Below are positions 44,691 through 57,533 of a DNA stretch of 64,000 nt, in pieces. The first letter of the stretch is position 1. Each line of letters begins with the position of its first letter. The DNA comes from Coriaria nepalensis (lineage: Eukaryota > Streptophyta > Magnoliopsida > Cucurbitales > Coriariaceae). The stretch is taken from NCBI GenBank assembly GCA_027186245.1, contig CP114488.1, positions 5,127,501-5,191,500 on the forward strand. Direction: 5' to 3'. Made by a program: the position numbers and the translations under genes. The notes below the pieces were generated by a model, which had not been told where the DNA came from, did no database searches, and saw only the letters and a program-made list of their open reading frames with translations.

Positions 44691-46860
44691 TGAAAGTGTA
44701 ATTCCCATCAAGCCAATTAGGTATGACCTGATCGGATCAAACACTTATGAGAATCAATTTTAAATAGTATAAATAATCAATTAGAGCATATTATTGTCTG
44801 TTTTTATATCATTTATTTTGGAAATGATAACTTGCTTGAATATATTATTACTTTTATACTTAATAGATTCCTAATTCTCAGACATACACTTGGATTCATG
44901 ATAGGGATCATGGAAAGATGAGATCAAAGTAGGTTGTGTCTGAGATCAATATTGTTCATGGTCATAAGATTATCATGATTAAATAATGACAATTTGAATA
45001 AACTATTACATGCATTATCGTCTTCGAAGAGAAGAGTGATGATCTCATCTTCATCAGTGTTGGGGAACACCGAGATAGGCAAGTAAGTGATTAGTGGAGA
45101 ATCACTAAATGTGATCACTTGATAAAACAACAGAAATTATATTAATTGTCAATGTATTTTGTTGATGATTATTGTACTTGTGATGCTTAGACCTTAGATT
45201 ACTATAGTACTATCATATGAGATATCATGCTTTGATATCCCTCTGTGTGGTTAGCCAAAGGCCACTAAAGGGTTAACTATTGCATGTGTTCGAGCATGTG
45301 TAGAAAATCTCTATGCATAATAGTATGGTCTGAAAAATGACTTTTTTTTTTCTATAAAGTCATTGTCTAACTACATAAGGGTTTATTAAGGTTGTGCATT
45401 CGGCTCCAGTTCCCGGATATTCGACAGGATCTTCTAGATCCAGATATCACGAACCAGATCCTTAACAACTTTAATATTTCTAGTTCCGGTTAAGATAGAT
45501 CCAAAAATTAAAAACGGATCTCATATCTATTTGAAAGATCAAAAATATCTATTAAAAAATATGATTTAACCCATTTTTATGAACTCTTTTTTTTTTTTTC
45601 ACTTCCATTCCCTTTTCCCTACTTCGCCCATACTCTCTTTAAGTTATTGAAGCATAGGATTAGATATATGCAAAAATGGCACTTCTCTTCAGTTAAGAGA
45701 GTTCAACCTCAAAGGTTCACACATGGCTTAAAGGTTCTACCTTTAAAAAGCCATTTTTTTTCTTAATTTTTCGTTAGTAAAGAGAGTTCAACCACATAGA
45801 TTCATGCCAGAGACCAATGTGGGTCTTGTGGTTTAAGTCAACTAATCATAGAGGATGATTACGTTGATTGTTTGACTTGAGAAATATTTTCAAGGTCCAA
45901 TGGTCCTCTCTACCTACCAACATAATGTATAAAACTCACAAAGAGGTTATGGGGCCCACCTACTGGCATAATGCAGAACCTATCCGGTCGGTCACACACA
46001 TAAATTTTGATTAGATTGAGGTTGGAATCTAAATTGGAGAGTTTTGATTTGTTCATATTGAGTTTGCTTTAAAGAGTTAAATAATTAATTAGTTTAATTT
46101 GTTAAGTTTAAATCACACCACATTGCTAGAACAACCCAAGTATGATTTAAATTTAATTAGATATTAAATAATTACTTAGTAAAATATTAGTGGCTTTTAG
46201 CTAACTACTCTTGATATGAATATTATTTTGAAATTTACACCTTTTTTATTTTTATTAATATACCTTTATGTATTTTTTAAAATTTATTCTTAATTTAATA
46301 TTCAATAACTTTAAGAAATAAAAAACTAAAAGTACTTTTATATCCCCACCTCTTCTTCAACAACCGATTCTCTCTCTCCCACCCTTCTTTTTCTTTTTTT
46401 CTTTCTGGAAAAGAAAAAACATGACGTTGATGCCGAAGAAATGAAGAAGAGTTGTGATCTTCTCCGACTTTTTCTTTCGTTCGCTCGATATTGAAGAAAC
46501 GAAGAAGAATTGCGCCATATTCGTATCATATTTAAAGATACATGTGTTCATTTTTCTTCTGTTTTTTTTTCCTTTTCTAAAGCCCATATTCGTATCGAGA
46601 TTTGTTATGCAATAGTTTCATTAAAACAGATTTACCCCTTCACGTCGGTGCAGAAGGTTGAACAGCGTTTGTCTCCTAGGATACAATGGAGACTAATAGA
46701 AGCGGCGCACTACCGAACTATTCCCGGTGAACTCAAATTGTGTCTCGAACTCTATCACACTGGAAACTTAGAACTCTAAAGGAAGGAATGAAAAGAGAGA
46801 GCTTTTAGTTTTTGTTGGTGTCTTTCCAAATGGAAGGAAGTTGCCAATTTATAGGTTCAT
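44691..46860 (+). mobile_element. Copia LTR (plus orientation), enlarged by insertion
   Basis: It starts TGAAAGTGTAATTCCCATCAAGCC, the family start seen at 16159, and runs through GAGATATCATGCTTTGATATC (45220-45240) and a TTAAATAATTAATTAGTTTAATTTG stretch. A foreign AT-rich piece of about 240 bases around 45385-45620 (CATTCGGCTCCAGTTCCCGG ...) interrupts the similarity and may be a small transposon. No copia pol is adjacent, so it is probably a solo LTR. A plus-strand frame at 46510-46779 has no recognised relative. The right end is uncertain. Confidence 0.6.
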
Positions 46861-47903
46861 GAGAAGAGAGGTGATTAATGTGAATTAATCTGATATTTAA
46901 TTTAGTTGATTAAATTATAACCTTTCATTTTCATACATTTTGCACAAGAAGATGAAGAGAAAAAAAAATTAGGAAGAAAACAAAAGTGGCCCAAGGTAAA
47001 CCAGGTCAATTTCTGACCAACATTCGACGTGTCCAAGTGCAGGAGCATACGAGTTAAGCCCGATCTTGTCTAAAATTGCACCCCCTGCAGGCGCACGTAA
47101 AAGAGAGCATTATGCTTATATTTTATTACCTACTAACAAATGTGCAATTCTATATAAACAATCTCCCACTTGTTCCCCTTTCCAATGTGGGATAAAATTT
47201 TTCCTCCAATTTGTTTCTCCTTCAAACTATTCTAATGGTTACACTTTGAGATTCAATTTCTTATTCACCCATTAATCATTTTGAGCGCATCATATACCGA
47301 TTCGAAGCTCTCACAGAGAAGAATTTAAATCAACTTTGACTTTTCGTTTACACAAAGTGGGCCTCACTCAAAATCGATGATAAATATATCATATTGATAT
47401 GCTAATTTTTTCCAATATGATGAACCGAGCTTCAAAATTAGGCTTGAGCTCAATTCATTATTATAAGGACACGATCATGACCGAGATTTTATCAAACTAT
47501 GCCTCGAGTTGCCCATGAGCCACTCGACTCATTTGCAGGATCCTATGGTCAATCAATCAGTATAAAATGAAAACTCTTGAAGGCTGAAAAGCCAGAATAT
47601 AATGTATGCCATGACGGAAAAAAAACCTTTTAAATTATGTAAGATATATTTCAATTAATTGATTGCTTCTCTTAAGCTGATAATGAAAATAAACAAGGTC
47701 TTAATTCAGCTACTTATGATTTATCAACCGACTCCACATCATGACTACACATTGCCTAATTCATGGCCTTTCACGGTTGAATTAGGCAAACAAACCTTCC
47801 AATCTCAGGTTATGATTGCTTATCCAATTTGATTGGACTACACAATCAGTGAAAATATAATTTTATTGCATATATATTTCTCTCTTTTTACAAGCAATTA
47901 CTT
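46861..47903. other. Intergenic region downstream of BODYGUARD-like gene
   Basis: No gene recognised. At about 47160-47212 a TATATAAACA..TCCCAC...GTGGGATAAA stretch looks promoter-like and has a small inverted repeat (TCCCAC/GTGGGA), but no coding frame follows. The 3' untranslated region of the minus-strand gene lies next to 47903. Confidence 0.35.
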
Positions 47904-50900
47904 TTAACCACTTGAGTTCCTCCAAATTTCTTCAAGTTCTCTAGCAAATGACTTCTGTCTCCCGACAACAATTGTAATATGATCTTTGTTCTCGACCACC
48001 TTAACACGTGCACGTGGGATTTTGGCTTGTGCATTGAAGCTGCATTCGAGTGGGATGAGCTCATCATCTTTGCCATGAAATATATTCACACTGCATTTTA
48101 GTTTTTCTCGGACTACATCTAAGTACTCATCTATCTTCCCCCCACTTCCACATATTACATTGTGTAGCGTATGCCATGCGGCATTGTGGGTATGGCAGAA
48201 GAACCCTTCCATCAAAAACATCGGTACCCTATAATAACAAAATTATTAATAGTTATTTAAACAGCACTCTCATGATATATATATATATATATATATAAAG
48301 TGCAAAAATTATTAATAGTTATTTTTAATAGCACTAGCTATCATAATTAAAAATAAAAAAATAAAAAAGAAGCTTAGTACGTACATGCCAAATAATAATT
48401 AGCATAAAGTTAACAAGAAGAGAAAATAGCTATATGGATAAGATACTTGTATCTATGGATAGACCTAATTTTTTGTATAGAGTTCTAAATTTAATCATAA
48501 GAATAAATATTACTATTATAAATCACATCATCAAATATATAATAATGACATTTATAATTATTGATACATGGTTTTAAAACATCCCCATACAAAACTTTCA
48601 TATATATGTATATATTGATTTAACATTAGATATAAATATGTTATTTACCACTCTTTTTTTATTAAAATTAAGAAAAGGCAATTATAATTTTATTTTTTTC
48701 TTTAATTTATTACTTTTTTTTTAGGTGTATTGATGAAGTATTCTTAAAAAAAAAACCCATAAAATCATGAGTTATTGCTAGCCGGTGCTTATACACGTTC
48801 TCTTTATAACTTGATGTCTACGTGATGTCCCCTATATCACGATCCGAAATAATAGTCAATCTAACCTCACCAATATAAGTTGCATTAAATAATTAGAATC
48901 TTATGTCTAAGATTCTAAGCACCGTTATATTTTCTCAATCTAGTTGGGCCATTACATAAACTAGTGACGGCCAACCTCATCAATATGAATGACATCTTTG
49001 TTCTGGTTCACCGTAAAAGCTTCTGGCCCCACCTCATATTAAAAGCCACTGACTGTCAGAGTGCGGTGGCCCACCTCATAGATTCTGCAATTTCCCTCCC
49101 TCTTCGACTATACATATTTTCAGAAGGCTTCTTCACCTTATTTCCTTTTATTGATTAAATTTGTACTTGTTTTACGTACTAGGCTACTCATTTAAACTTG
49201 GCATTTTTTTTCTTTTTCTACTTTTTTTCCTTCCATATTCGAAAGCGTGTGACAGATAAAGAATTGATGATAAAAAAGCAATTAAACAAGGTAGGTAAGA
49301 AAACCATGCAATCTAATTTAAGGTTGACGTGTTGATATTTGGTCTTCCTGGTTGATCAAATTTATAGATTTACCTGTTTCTGGTAACAAGTTTGGTGAGA
49401 AACTCATAGAAGCGATGGTTCTTGCAGATGAGCAAGCAAATTGTCCTTGAGATGTGCTCGTACCAGCAAGCAATTGATGCTCCTAATGCTATCGGTGGCC
49501 AAACCCTCCTTGGTGCAACCTTTCTCATCATATATTGCGTTGCTTGTTCACCCTTTGGAACTGGATAATAAGGCTGCAAAACCACAATATTCTTGTCGAT
49601 CAATTGAAAAGATCTTTCTAATCCTTTCATTAGCATCTTTTCGTTTGCCCTAATTTGCTTTCAATTAATTATTATGAATATTATTATTATTAAATTTTTT
49701 TCCCTAATTTGTTATTAATTTTTATAACAAGCACACATCTTCGCTACCTAATTGTCTACAAGATTTGCGACTACTTAAATGAAGTGTAAAAAGAAGGTAA
49801 TTGTCCTTATCTTTATTTGAATATTTAATACTAGTCATTTATGAAATACATACGCATGTCTTTTTCAATAGTGAGATCTAAGAAAAATGGCAAGGGTAAT
49901 TTGAAGATTGTCTAAATTTGTCATTGGCCAAAATTAGCACACAAAAGCGAATTGGAGGAATAATAAGAAATTAAGTAAGAAATAAAAATTATAAGATTAG
50001 AACTTACTGGTGCAATTAAGGTAAGGGACTTGACAGAGCTAGGGTGCTTGACGGCTAGAGCTAGGGCCAAAATGCAACCAAGAGAATGAGCCACGATGTG
50101 AAAGGATTTGACTTTGTAAGGTTCGAGAACAGACCTTTCAATCATATCTACATGTTCTCGCAAGGTGTAGAGAGAGTCATGTGGTTTTGGACTCCTACCA
50201 AAACCAAGAAGATCAACAGCAAACAGTCTAAAAGTTGATTTCGCCCCACTGGAGAAGTTTGGAAATAATGTTTCTGTCCAAAAGGCTGATGATGAGATAA
50301 ACCCATGAATGAATACAACATCTTCACGTGCCTTTTCTGAAATCATAAACACACATTAATTTGAATCATGTGCCACAAAAGAATAAAATCTTATAAGTAG
50401 TTAAGATTAAGCCCCATCAACACCTTGTGTCTGAAAGATGACGTGGCATAATCATAACCATAGAGTATATATACTCCAAAATAACCTAAAATGCTATCAT
50501 ACTTATCCACATCGATCACTAACTCCATTTTTCCAATTATATGATCATTTTTAAGACAATCAACAACTTAATTAACACTATTAACTAAAAATTGATCACC
50601 AAATATATTATAATATAGATTGGAATTTGGATATTCGAAAAATTAAGAGGAATATTTTCTTTTAAGTGACATTAGGTACCTTTAGGTGATTGAGCTCGAA
50701 CAAAGAGAGTTTTTTTGCCGGAAGAAGTCCAACAAGTACAAAATTTACAATGACAATCAGACCATCTGGGAATAGGATGTGAAATTTGACCGCCATTAAT
50801 CTTTCCTCGAAGCATTTCAACAATGGTGGAATTAATCGTAAAAGTAGATCTCTTTTTTGTAACATTCTTTTCCAATTTAGAATGCAAGACCCCACTATGA

Positions 50901-51274
50901 CCGCCGCCATCCACCTTAAGCCTCTTAAGCTCATTCACTGTCAACGTAGAAACTTCGGATATAAGTGAAGGACGTGTGTAAAGAGTGTCTGAAATCTCTT
51001 CCAGCTGGAGCTTACTTGAAGAAAGACAAACGATCTTAGCTTCTCCTTTTTCTGACACCAAGATCTTCCCATGACTGTTTGTAATCACTTCTTTAGGTGA
51101 TGCACAATAACAAGGCTTCCATTCAGCTTCTATGACGAAATCAGCCACTTTGTAAACAAAACAGAGAAGGAAATCGATGATATCCAGAAAAGTGAAGACA
51201 ATGAAGCTAACAGTCTCGATCATTACACGACCGGTTAACAACAACAGTGATCTGGTTTTTCCCATTGAAGCCAT
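47904..51274 (-). CDS. BDG: BODYGUARD-like alpha/beta-hydrolase
   Basis: A plant alpha/beta-hydrolase of the BODYGUARD family, needed in Arabidopsis for normal cuticle (cutin) formation in epidermal cells; annotated as probable lysophospholipase but substrate unproven. Four exons on minus: 51274-50680, 50336-50008, 49573-49374 and 48228-47904, all GT-AG, total 1449 bases, 482 residues, normal for the family. The first ATG gives MASMGKTRS; a second ATG three codons on is also possible. Residues 13-48 hold a hydrophobic membrane segment (FIVFTFLDIIDFLLCFVY). Then EWKPCYC, and RWSDCHCKFCTCWTSS at about 175-190. The hydrolase domain begins FIHGF (207-211), nucleophile S283 in AHSLGC, acidic residue D429/D430 in GKDDELIP, H458 in NKDHIT. 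The family blocks PYYPVPKGEQATQY and HNAAWHTLHN are intact. It appears functional. Which BDG paralogue it is cannot be told here. Confidence 0.95.
48271..48297. repeat. AT microsatellite in BODYGUARD-like intron 3
   Basis: An uninterrupted run of about twelve AT units. It is flanked by a short direct repeat (AAAATTATTAATAGTTATTT at about 48240 and 48305). Both lie in the 1145-base intron 3. Confidence 0.9.
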
Positions 51275-51337
51275 TAAAGAGAGCAATGATTGATCACTAG
51301 TTAGAAGAGGGAGAGAGTGACAATAATGTGGGGGTGG

Positions 51338-51342
51338 TTATA
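51338..51342 (-). promoter_or_regulatory. Possible TATA box of BODYGUARD-like gene
   Basis: The minus strand reads CCCTATAACC, 64 bases upstream of the first ATG, with a CT-rich stretch (CTCTCTCCCTCTTC) between it and the start codon. Position and context suit a plant core promoter; there is no direct evidence. Confidence 0.35.
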
Positions 51343-51452
51343 GGGTAATAATTAAGAACATCCCATTAGGTTTTCCTAGATTTCTCTCCACTCTTTCTTT
51401 GCTATGTGCTCTTAACAAGCAAATACTAGGCTTTTGTCTAAAGGGAACCCCA

Positions 51453-51610
51453 GCAGAAGAATATGGGTCATGTAAAAGTCTACATGGGTACCTTCTTAAG
51501 ATTATTAAGAGAGAGAGAGACAGTGCAGAAGAATATGGGTCATGTAAGAGTCTACATGGGTACCTTTTCTAAAGATTGTTAAGCGAGAGAGAGAGAGAGT
51601 GCAGAAGGAT
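51453..51610. repeat. Tandem repeat upstream of BODYGUARD-like gene
   Basis: A unit of 72-76 bases starting GCAGAAG(A)AT occurs at 51453 and 51525, and a third begins at 51601. Each unit contains ATATGGGTCATGTAA.AGTC, ACATGGGTACCTT and a GA microsatellite (AGAGAGAGAGA). It lies about 180-330 bases upstream of the start codon. Confidence 0.9.
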
Positions 51611-53780
51611 TAATGAATTTATTGTTTCATTTAACGTCATTAATTTGATTGCAAAGGAAGGAAGTAGGTGGTAGTTGAACCTCCTGGTGAAAAATCATAT
51701 TTTCTCAAAGCGGACACTTCATTTTGAACTAAGATATTTTTTTTTCTTTAGGTTACCTAAAAATTTACGTAATGTATTATAACTATTTTTTATTTTGTTT
51801 GGATGAAAGACAGTTTTTTTCTTCCTAGGTTTTGATACCTAATTAAGAAGACCCATAAATTAGGGACAGTTTCTTGTCCATAAGAAAAAAATCGGTCACT
51901 TATTTTCCTATCCACCATCTTACAATCTTCTCCAATTGTGTTACATACTCAGAAGCTATATATGCTGCCACTCATTAATGAGATGTGGCTTGAGTTTCAA
52001 AATTTTAATTAATATAAGGTCTCTCCAAACCTCTTTATATTTATTGCGGACAGCCGTGCACATGACTTCCACCCCATAAGCCGTGTTCTTCCACCGATGA
52101 CAATACTGACTAGTATGCTCTCTCTCTTATGAATTGTGATCATTTTAGTCCATGTCCATGTGGATCTCCAGAGTCTTTTGATCAGACCATTGGCTACGTA
52201 CGTAGACAGACACGCCAGAAGAGAAGTTTGACTGTAGATAATAGAGTAATTTACCGACGCAATCGTCGGGCCATGCAACATCAAACAATTAAGAGTTATA
52301 TGAGGACTGACTTTCACAGGATTTTTTTTCTCTGTTTTTTATTTCCCAGCAGTATTTTATTAACAGTGGTCATATATAGCAAAATGACCGATAATTGCTT
52401 ATTCAAACAGTAAATATGGTACAAATTGGTGTCAATTGAAACTTAAAAGAAATACTACTCCATACGGCTAGAAACAACCCTCCAAATTAACAATGCTAGA
52501 CACAAAATTATAATATAATTATATAAAAATCAAGCCCCCTAAGTATTCTCCACTTAAGATTTGCTAGCTAGTCCTCAAACAAAAAGAAAAGATAAAAAAA
52601 AAGCTAAATGAATGATAGGTTAAAATTTTTACAAAGGTCTCTTAGATTGTATAAATATATTGATTCAAGAGAAAATCTAAATATTGGTAAATTAAGTTAT
52701 CAACTAATTCAAGACTATGCACCACAATATAATAGACCTATTGTCAATGGACTTACCTATCACTTTCCATATTTGCACCTTTTAATTTGGCCGGTCACAT
52801 TTACTAGTCTTCAAAACTGCAGAAGTCTAGCTGGTAGGCATTTTTGTAAATAATTCAAAAAAGTCTATATTTTAATGTATTTTGTTTTGGGCAGTAATTT
52901 TTGCCGCGTGTGCAGAAATAGTAAAAGCGTATACAACCATTTCACGTGACCTGAAGTTGGATAAAATATCTCCATGCGCAACACACATGACCCAGTTCGA
53001 TTTCTGTCACTGTGCATTGTGACTGAAAACCATTTAATTATTATTAAAAAAAATTACGACATGTGGGTGCCTAGTTAGATAATCAGTCTTAAAATAGTCA
53101 TCCTTAAATTAAAATAGTTAACCGTTCGTGTTCCTCATAACTTATTTCAATCAAAATCTCCCTTCAAATAAAAAAAAACCCTAATATGAACTTATACTCT
53201 CTCTCACGCAAAATTCTTTCTTCATTTTTGCTCTATGCAACTTTTATTGGCCATTACTTACTAGAGATCACACCATTATTGACTCGTGACCCGCCCATTG
53301 TGACGCCCTTTCGCCTGCGACATTCACTCTATAGGAAGAAGGTGCAGGGTTGCTATGAATGCGTGTTGGGTCAACTCAACAAAAAGGTATTTTCTTCCTA
53401 TAGTTTGATCTTTCTTTTTTTCAGAATGATTTTGTTCTAGTCTGTCAATCGAAGTTGAAATGTTAAAAAAAAAAAACTATTTCTACTGTACACTAATATT
53501 TTTGTTACTCTATTTTTTCTTTGCATGTGTTTTATACAAACAAGATCAAAACCCCATGATTTGAAAAAACTAAGAGATGAAATGTGTGGTTATTTCTAAG
53601 TAACAATTTGTGGGTCTTCTGTTTTTTTTTTAAACTTATTCGAAGTAAGAATCAACTAGTGGATCAAGTTTTTTTTTTTTTTTCCTACGTTCTCACTATT
53701 GTTTTCGCAATTGAATGCTTTGGAAAACTAGGCACTTAAAGTTGGTTGATATCAACATTCATTTTGAGTATTAGTTTGTA
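51611..53780. other. Intergenic region, no gene recognised
   Basis: Mostly AT-rich. The longest frame, 52317-52009 on minus (102 codons), has fairly balanced composition (WRSTWTWTKM, SIVIGGRTRLMGWKSC), but I recognise no family; it could be a decayed exon captured by a transposon or chance. Plus-strand frames at 52608 and 53186 also have no relatives I know. Confidence 0.3.
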
Positions 53781-53839
53781 GAATTTGTTAGACACGCATT
53801 GTAGATTTTTTACTTATCATTTAGGCAGTTTCATTTCTA

Positions 53840-55090
53840 TGCTTCTTTCTAGGATCAATGGCTCCTCGAGGAAGACCCATAAAGGTGGAAAAAATGAAAA
53901 CAAGGAAGGGCGAAAGTCGATCGAGGTGGTAAAGTCATGTATAGTCCCGCTAATGAAGAATACTCGTTATAAATTGAAGAGGAAGTGATTTGATGAGAAA
54001 ACAAAGGGGAAAATGAAGGAGGCTTTGAAATGTCAACTGCCGTACATTCCCCACATTTAATGGAAAAAGCTTGCAACTTAATGTGCTGACAGGGATTGGA
54101 AGGTATCGGTTTTCAACTAACTCAAGTGTATTATAATTTTGTATTATAAATATAATGTCGTATATTTCACAGGTAACAGTTGATTGTGTATAATTTTGCA
54201 AGGTGATCTCGAATCACGAGAAGCACAGGAGGAGGGCGAAGAAAATGCAATACAAACGGGAATCAAGATAACTTGTTGATGCATTTCTGAGTTCTGACAA
54301 ACTACTGGATGCTTTCAAGGCAATGCATACAAGTGATAACGCTAGCCTCTGGACAAGCGATAAATACAAGCAAGCTTATGTAAGTACTCTGATCATGTGG
54401 TTATTAAACTGAAGTTTGTTTGTAGGAGATTAGGTGATGAAAACTGAAATCGATCAATTGTTGGGTTGTAGGTGCTTAGGTGATTGAAATTGAAAAATGA
54501 TGAATTATCATATATACTTTCTGTTGGGTTATATAGTGGGGTTGTAGTTGATTAGGTGATGGAAACTGAAATTGATTATTTGATAGTATTTCATGAAAAA
54601 CTTGTGATGTCTATTGATATGGTATGTAATTAGTATATTTTACGTTGCAGGAAAAAAATGGTTAAGGTAAAGGAAGGTGATGCTGATGGAAATGTCTGGA
54701 GTGAAGTTGCAGCGATAGAGCATGCTCTGACTGACATCATTCCAATGGTAAAGGGAACGCTAGCAGGACTACCTCGAGGCACTGGAAAGCATTGTAGGTC
54801 TGCAGGCACATGTTTTGAGTTTGGCGGATGATAATAAGGAGTTAAGGAAGCAGTTACTTGGTGCATTAGAAGAGGTTCAAAGTCACAAGTATAGAGCAAG
54901 TTTATGCGTGTGTTGTGGGATTCAGCAAGAGGGTGGTCTAAGTCAATATAATGATGGGGGAGATGAGGATTTTGACGAAATTTAGAGTGAGGATGTTGAT
55001 GAAGATCAAGCCAGTGATGAGGGAATTATAGAGGCGAGAAAAGAAGATGATGTAAGTGGTGGGTCAGGTGAGAATGTTTTCCGAGACTTT
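53840..55090 (+). pseudogene. Possible CACTA second-ORF (TNPA/Transposase_24-like) relic
   Basis: Pieces of a plus-strand gene with intron-like breaks: GSSRKTHKGGKNENKEGRKS (about 53860-53915), ADRDWK then VDCV, VISNHEKHRRRAKKMQYKRE (about 54200-54265), a segment near 54655-54890 with a mutated coiled-coil look (LADDNKELRKQLLGALEEV), and an acidic end (54950-55060). The W..V....NH.K.RR.AK.....R pattern recalls the Transposase_24 family that accompanies CACTA transposases, and a TNP2 relic follows on the same strand 2.4 kb downstream. Stops break the frame. The family assignment is tentative. Confidence 0.45.
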
Positions 55091-57533
55091 GCTAGGATAA
55101 AGTGCTTTATTTTGTTCACTTTCTCCCTAAAATTTATTTTCTCAATTTATTGTTATTGAGCATGGTGTCCTGAAAGTATGTGATGAATATTATCTTATGA
55201 AATTAATAAAAGTGATATATTTTTATATAATTATTATGAGTGTATTATTATTGAATAATGTATATAAATATAAAAAAATTCTAAATTCATTGATGTAACT
55301 ATAATCTTATATGAGTACGATCTGCTATAGATAATGAATTAAGATTATAGATAATAAATTAAATTGTCCGCAACATATTAAAATATGTGATCTTTAATTG
55401 ATGATTGCTAGTACGGCCTGCTAGTATTGTGAATGCAAGGAATCTAGATTCGGATGTAGATAGACATCTTAGTGGAGGTACTTTATAAAATTGGATTATA
55501 TAGGACATGACCCGATATGAATTAATTATTTATTAAAATATCATTTTCCATAAGGAATTCTATTCATATCAATAGATGATCATATGCAAATCAATTTGAA
55601 TCCTAAGTAGTCATGAACTCCTGCTTATGTCAAATGGATCTTTTGATTCACTTGTCATAGTTTATTTGTAAATAGGCTAAAGACTTTTGTTTTGGAAATT
55701 CATTAGGATATGTAGCTGAAAACGTGATTTACAGATATGGAATCCAAATTTTCATCATGGAAGATTGTATATTGGTTCCATTGAGGGTTAATTCTGGAAC
55801 TGAATGGTTTTGAGCTCAAATTTATAATTAAGTTATAAATTAACCGTTCACTAGTGGATTAATAGTAAATCTCAGTAATATATTCTATAATTGTAAGAGT
55901 GCAATCCCATATTTTTAGTGAAACAAAATTGAGATTAATAAATTATATTTATTAGATTAAAGAGTTTAATTCATAATTTAATTTATTGGAGTTTAGAATT
56001 ATAGGTCCATGTACTCAGGTTGCCTCTGTAAAATACTGTATAAGGTAGGAATGACAAAAGTTGAAAAAAAGACTTATTTGCAAGAAAATAATTTTCTAAG
56101 GTAAATTTATAATTATGAGATAATTAGTGTTAATTAATTAATTAAAATATATATTTTAAATGATGAATTTCAAAATTCATATATTAAATAATAATATATT
56201 TAATTTTAAATTAAATATGTTATATATAGTATTAAATTGATATGAGATATTAATTTAATATTAACATTAGGTAAGTCAAATTTAAATTGGTTTGAGAAAC
56301 TAATTTAAAATTCAAATAAGACATGATTTGATTTAAAATAAATGAGATTCTATTTAAATAAGATTTGAAAAAATTTGACTAAATCAAATATATCATTAAA
56401 TATATGATATGATTTGAAATAAATAAGATTCTATTTTAAATTAGATTTGAAAAGAGTTGACCATATTAAAGAAATCATCTAATGATTATCTTATCATTTA
56501 ATATTATAATTGAGTCGTCAATTCAATTAATTTAAAGTATTTAAATTAAATTGAAAAACCTAGTGGAACTCTATAAGTATAAATGTTCTAATTATTTCAT
56601 GATGCAAAAAATAAAGAGCCTTTTTCACAAAAAGAAAAAAAAAACCATTGTCATCTCTATGTGCTCACACACGTTCTAGTGTGTTGAGAATTAATCTAGA
56701 AGATTGTGGTGTGAGTCTGCTTGAGCCATTCACATGGTAAAGATATGATCTCTTTGCATAATTATATGATTAATTTATATATATCTAAATGATTGCTAAA
56801 AGTTTTATAAAAAACTTTTGTTATACATTAAGATCAATAATCACTTCTGCTTGTGAAATTTTAAACTCGTTTCCCAACAATTGCTTCATCCACTTTTCTA
56901 TCTCCATTGCTGCAGTTCAGTGATATTTTATTTCATGTAGTTGCCTGGACAGAAAGAAGGTAGGTACACTTATTTATTTAACTTTTCCATCATTGATGGG
57001 GATTTTCTAATTGTCTCACTTTTATATACTTGCATCTTTCAGAAGATTCTCTTTTGGATACATTATGATGGGGAAAGCATGAGCCTAAGTGTTTAGGTTA
57101 GTTTTTATATACACTCACATATGCGCTTTAGATTTTTCTTTTCTGTTTATAAAATTCAGTTTGTTACTATAACCAAACTGCTAGGGTCACATATATATTA
57201 ACCATTGTAAGTATTCAGTTACCTCACATATTTTTGAATGTGAACTTCACATTTGAGTTCATTACATGACACCCTGACTATTTTTTAATGGTAGAGCAAT
57301 TGAAATAATTTATTATCAATATACATATTATGCATCCAAGTATAATGATGAGTGCATTACGAATTATAAGTATGCTAGAATTTAAATAAATGTGTTGTCA
57401 ATGTCCCTTATTATATATTCTTAGATTTTATATTATATATGTTTGTGTTAAGATAAATAAGTTATAATTTTTTTCTCATAATATTTCGGTGCACAATGTG
57501 TACTACATTATGGAAAATAGGATTGGATTGTTG
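55091..57533. other. AT-rich block, includes possible solo LTR
   Basis: No coding frame. About 55411-56880 looks like a solo copia-type LTR: a TATA-like CTATAAGTATAAATG at 56572, AATAAAGAGCC soon after, an internal duplication of about 80 bases (56321 and 56400, GATTTGA.ATAAAT.AGATTCTATTT), and an end CGTTTCCCAACA at 56880. ATTGC occurs next to both proposed ends, as a 5-bp target duplication would, but the left end does not start with TG. Confidence 0.35.

Noticed and set aside
46510..46779. 89-codon plus-strand frame as a gene
   Set aside because: It lies within copia LTR sequence, has no recognised family, and its first half is low-complexity T-rich DNA.
51275..51286. Start of the BODYGUARD-like protein four codons further upstream
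   Set aside because: The codon there is TTG, not ATG; the first in-frame ATG is at 51274.
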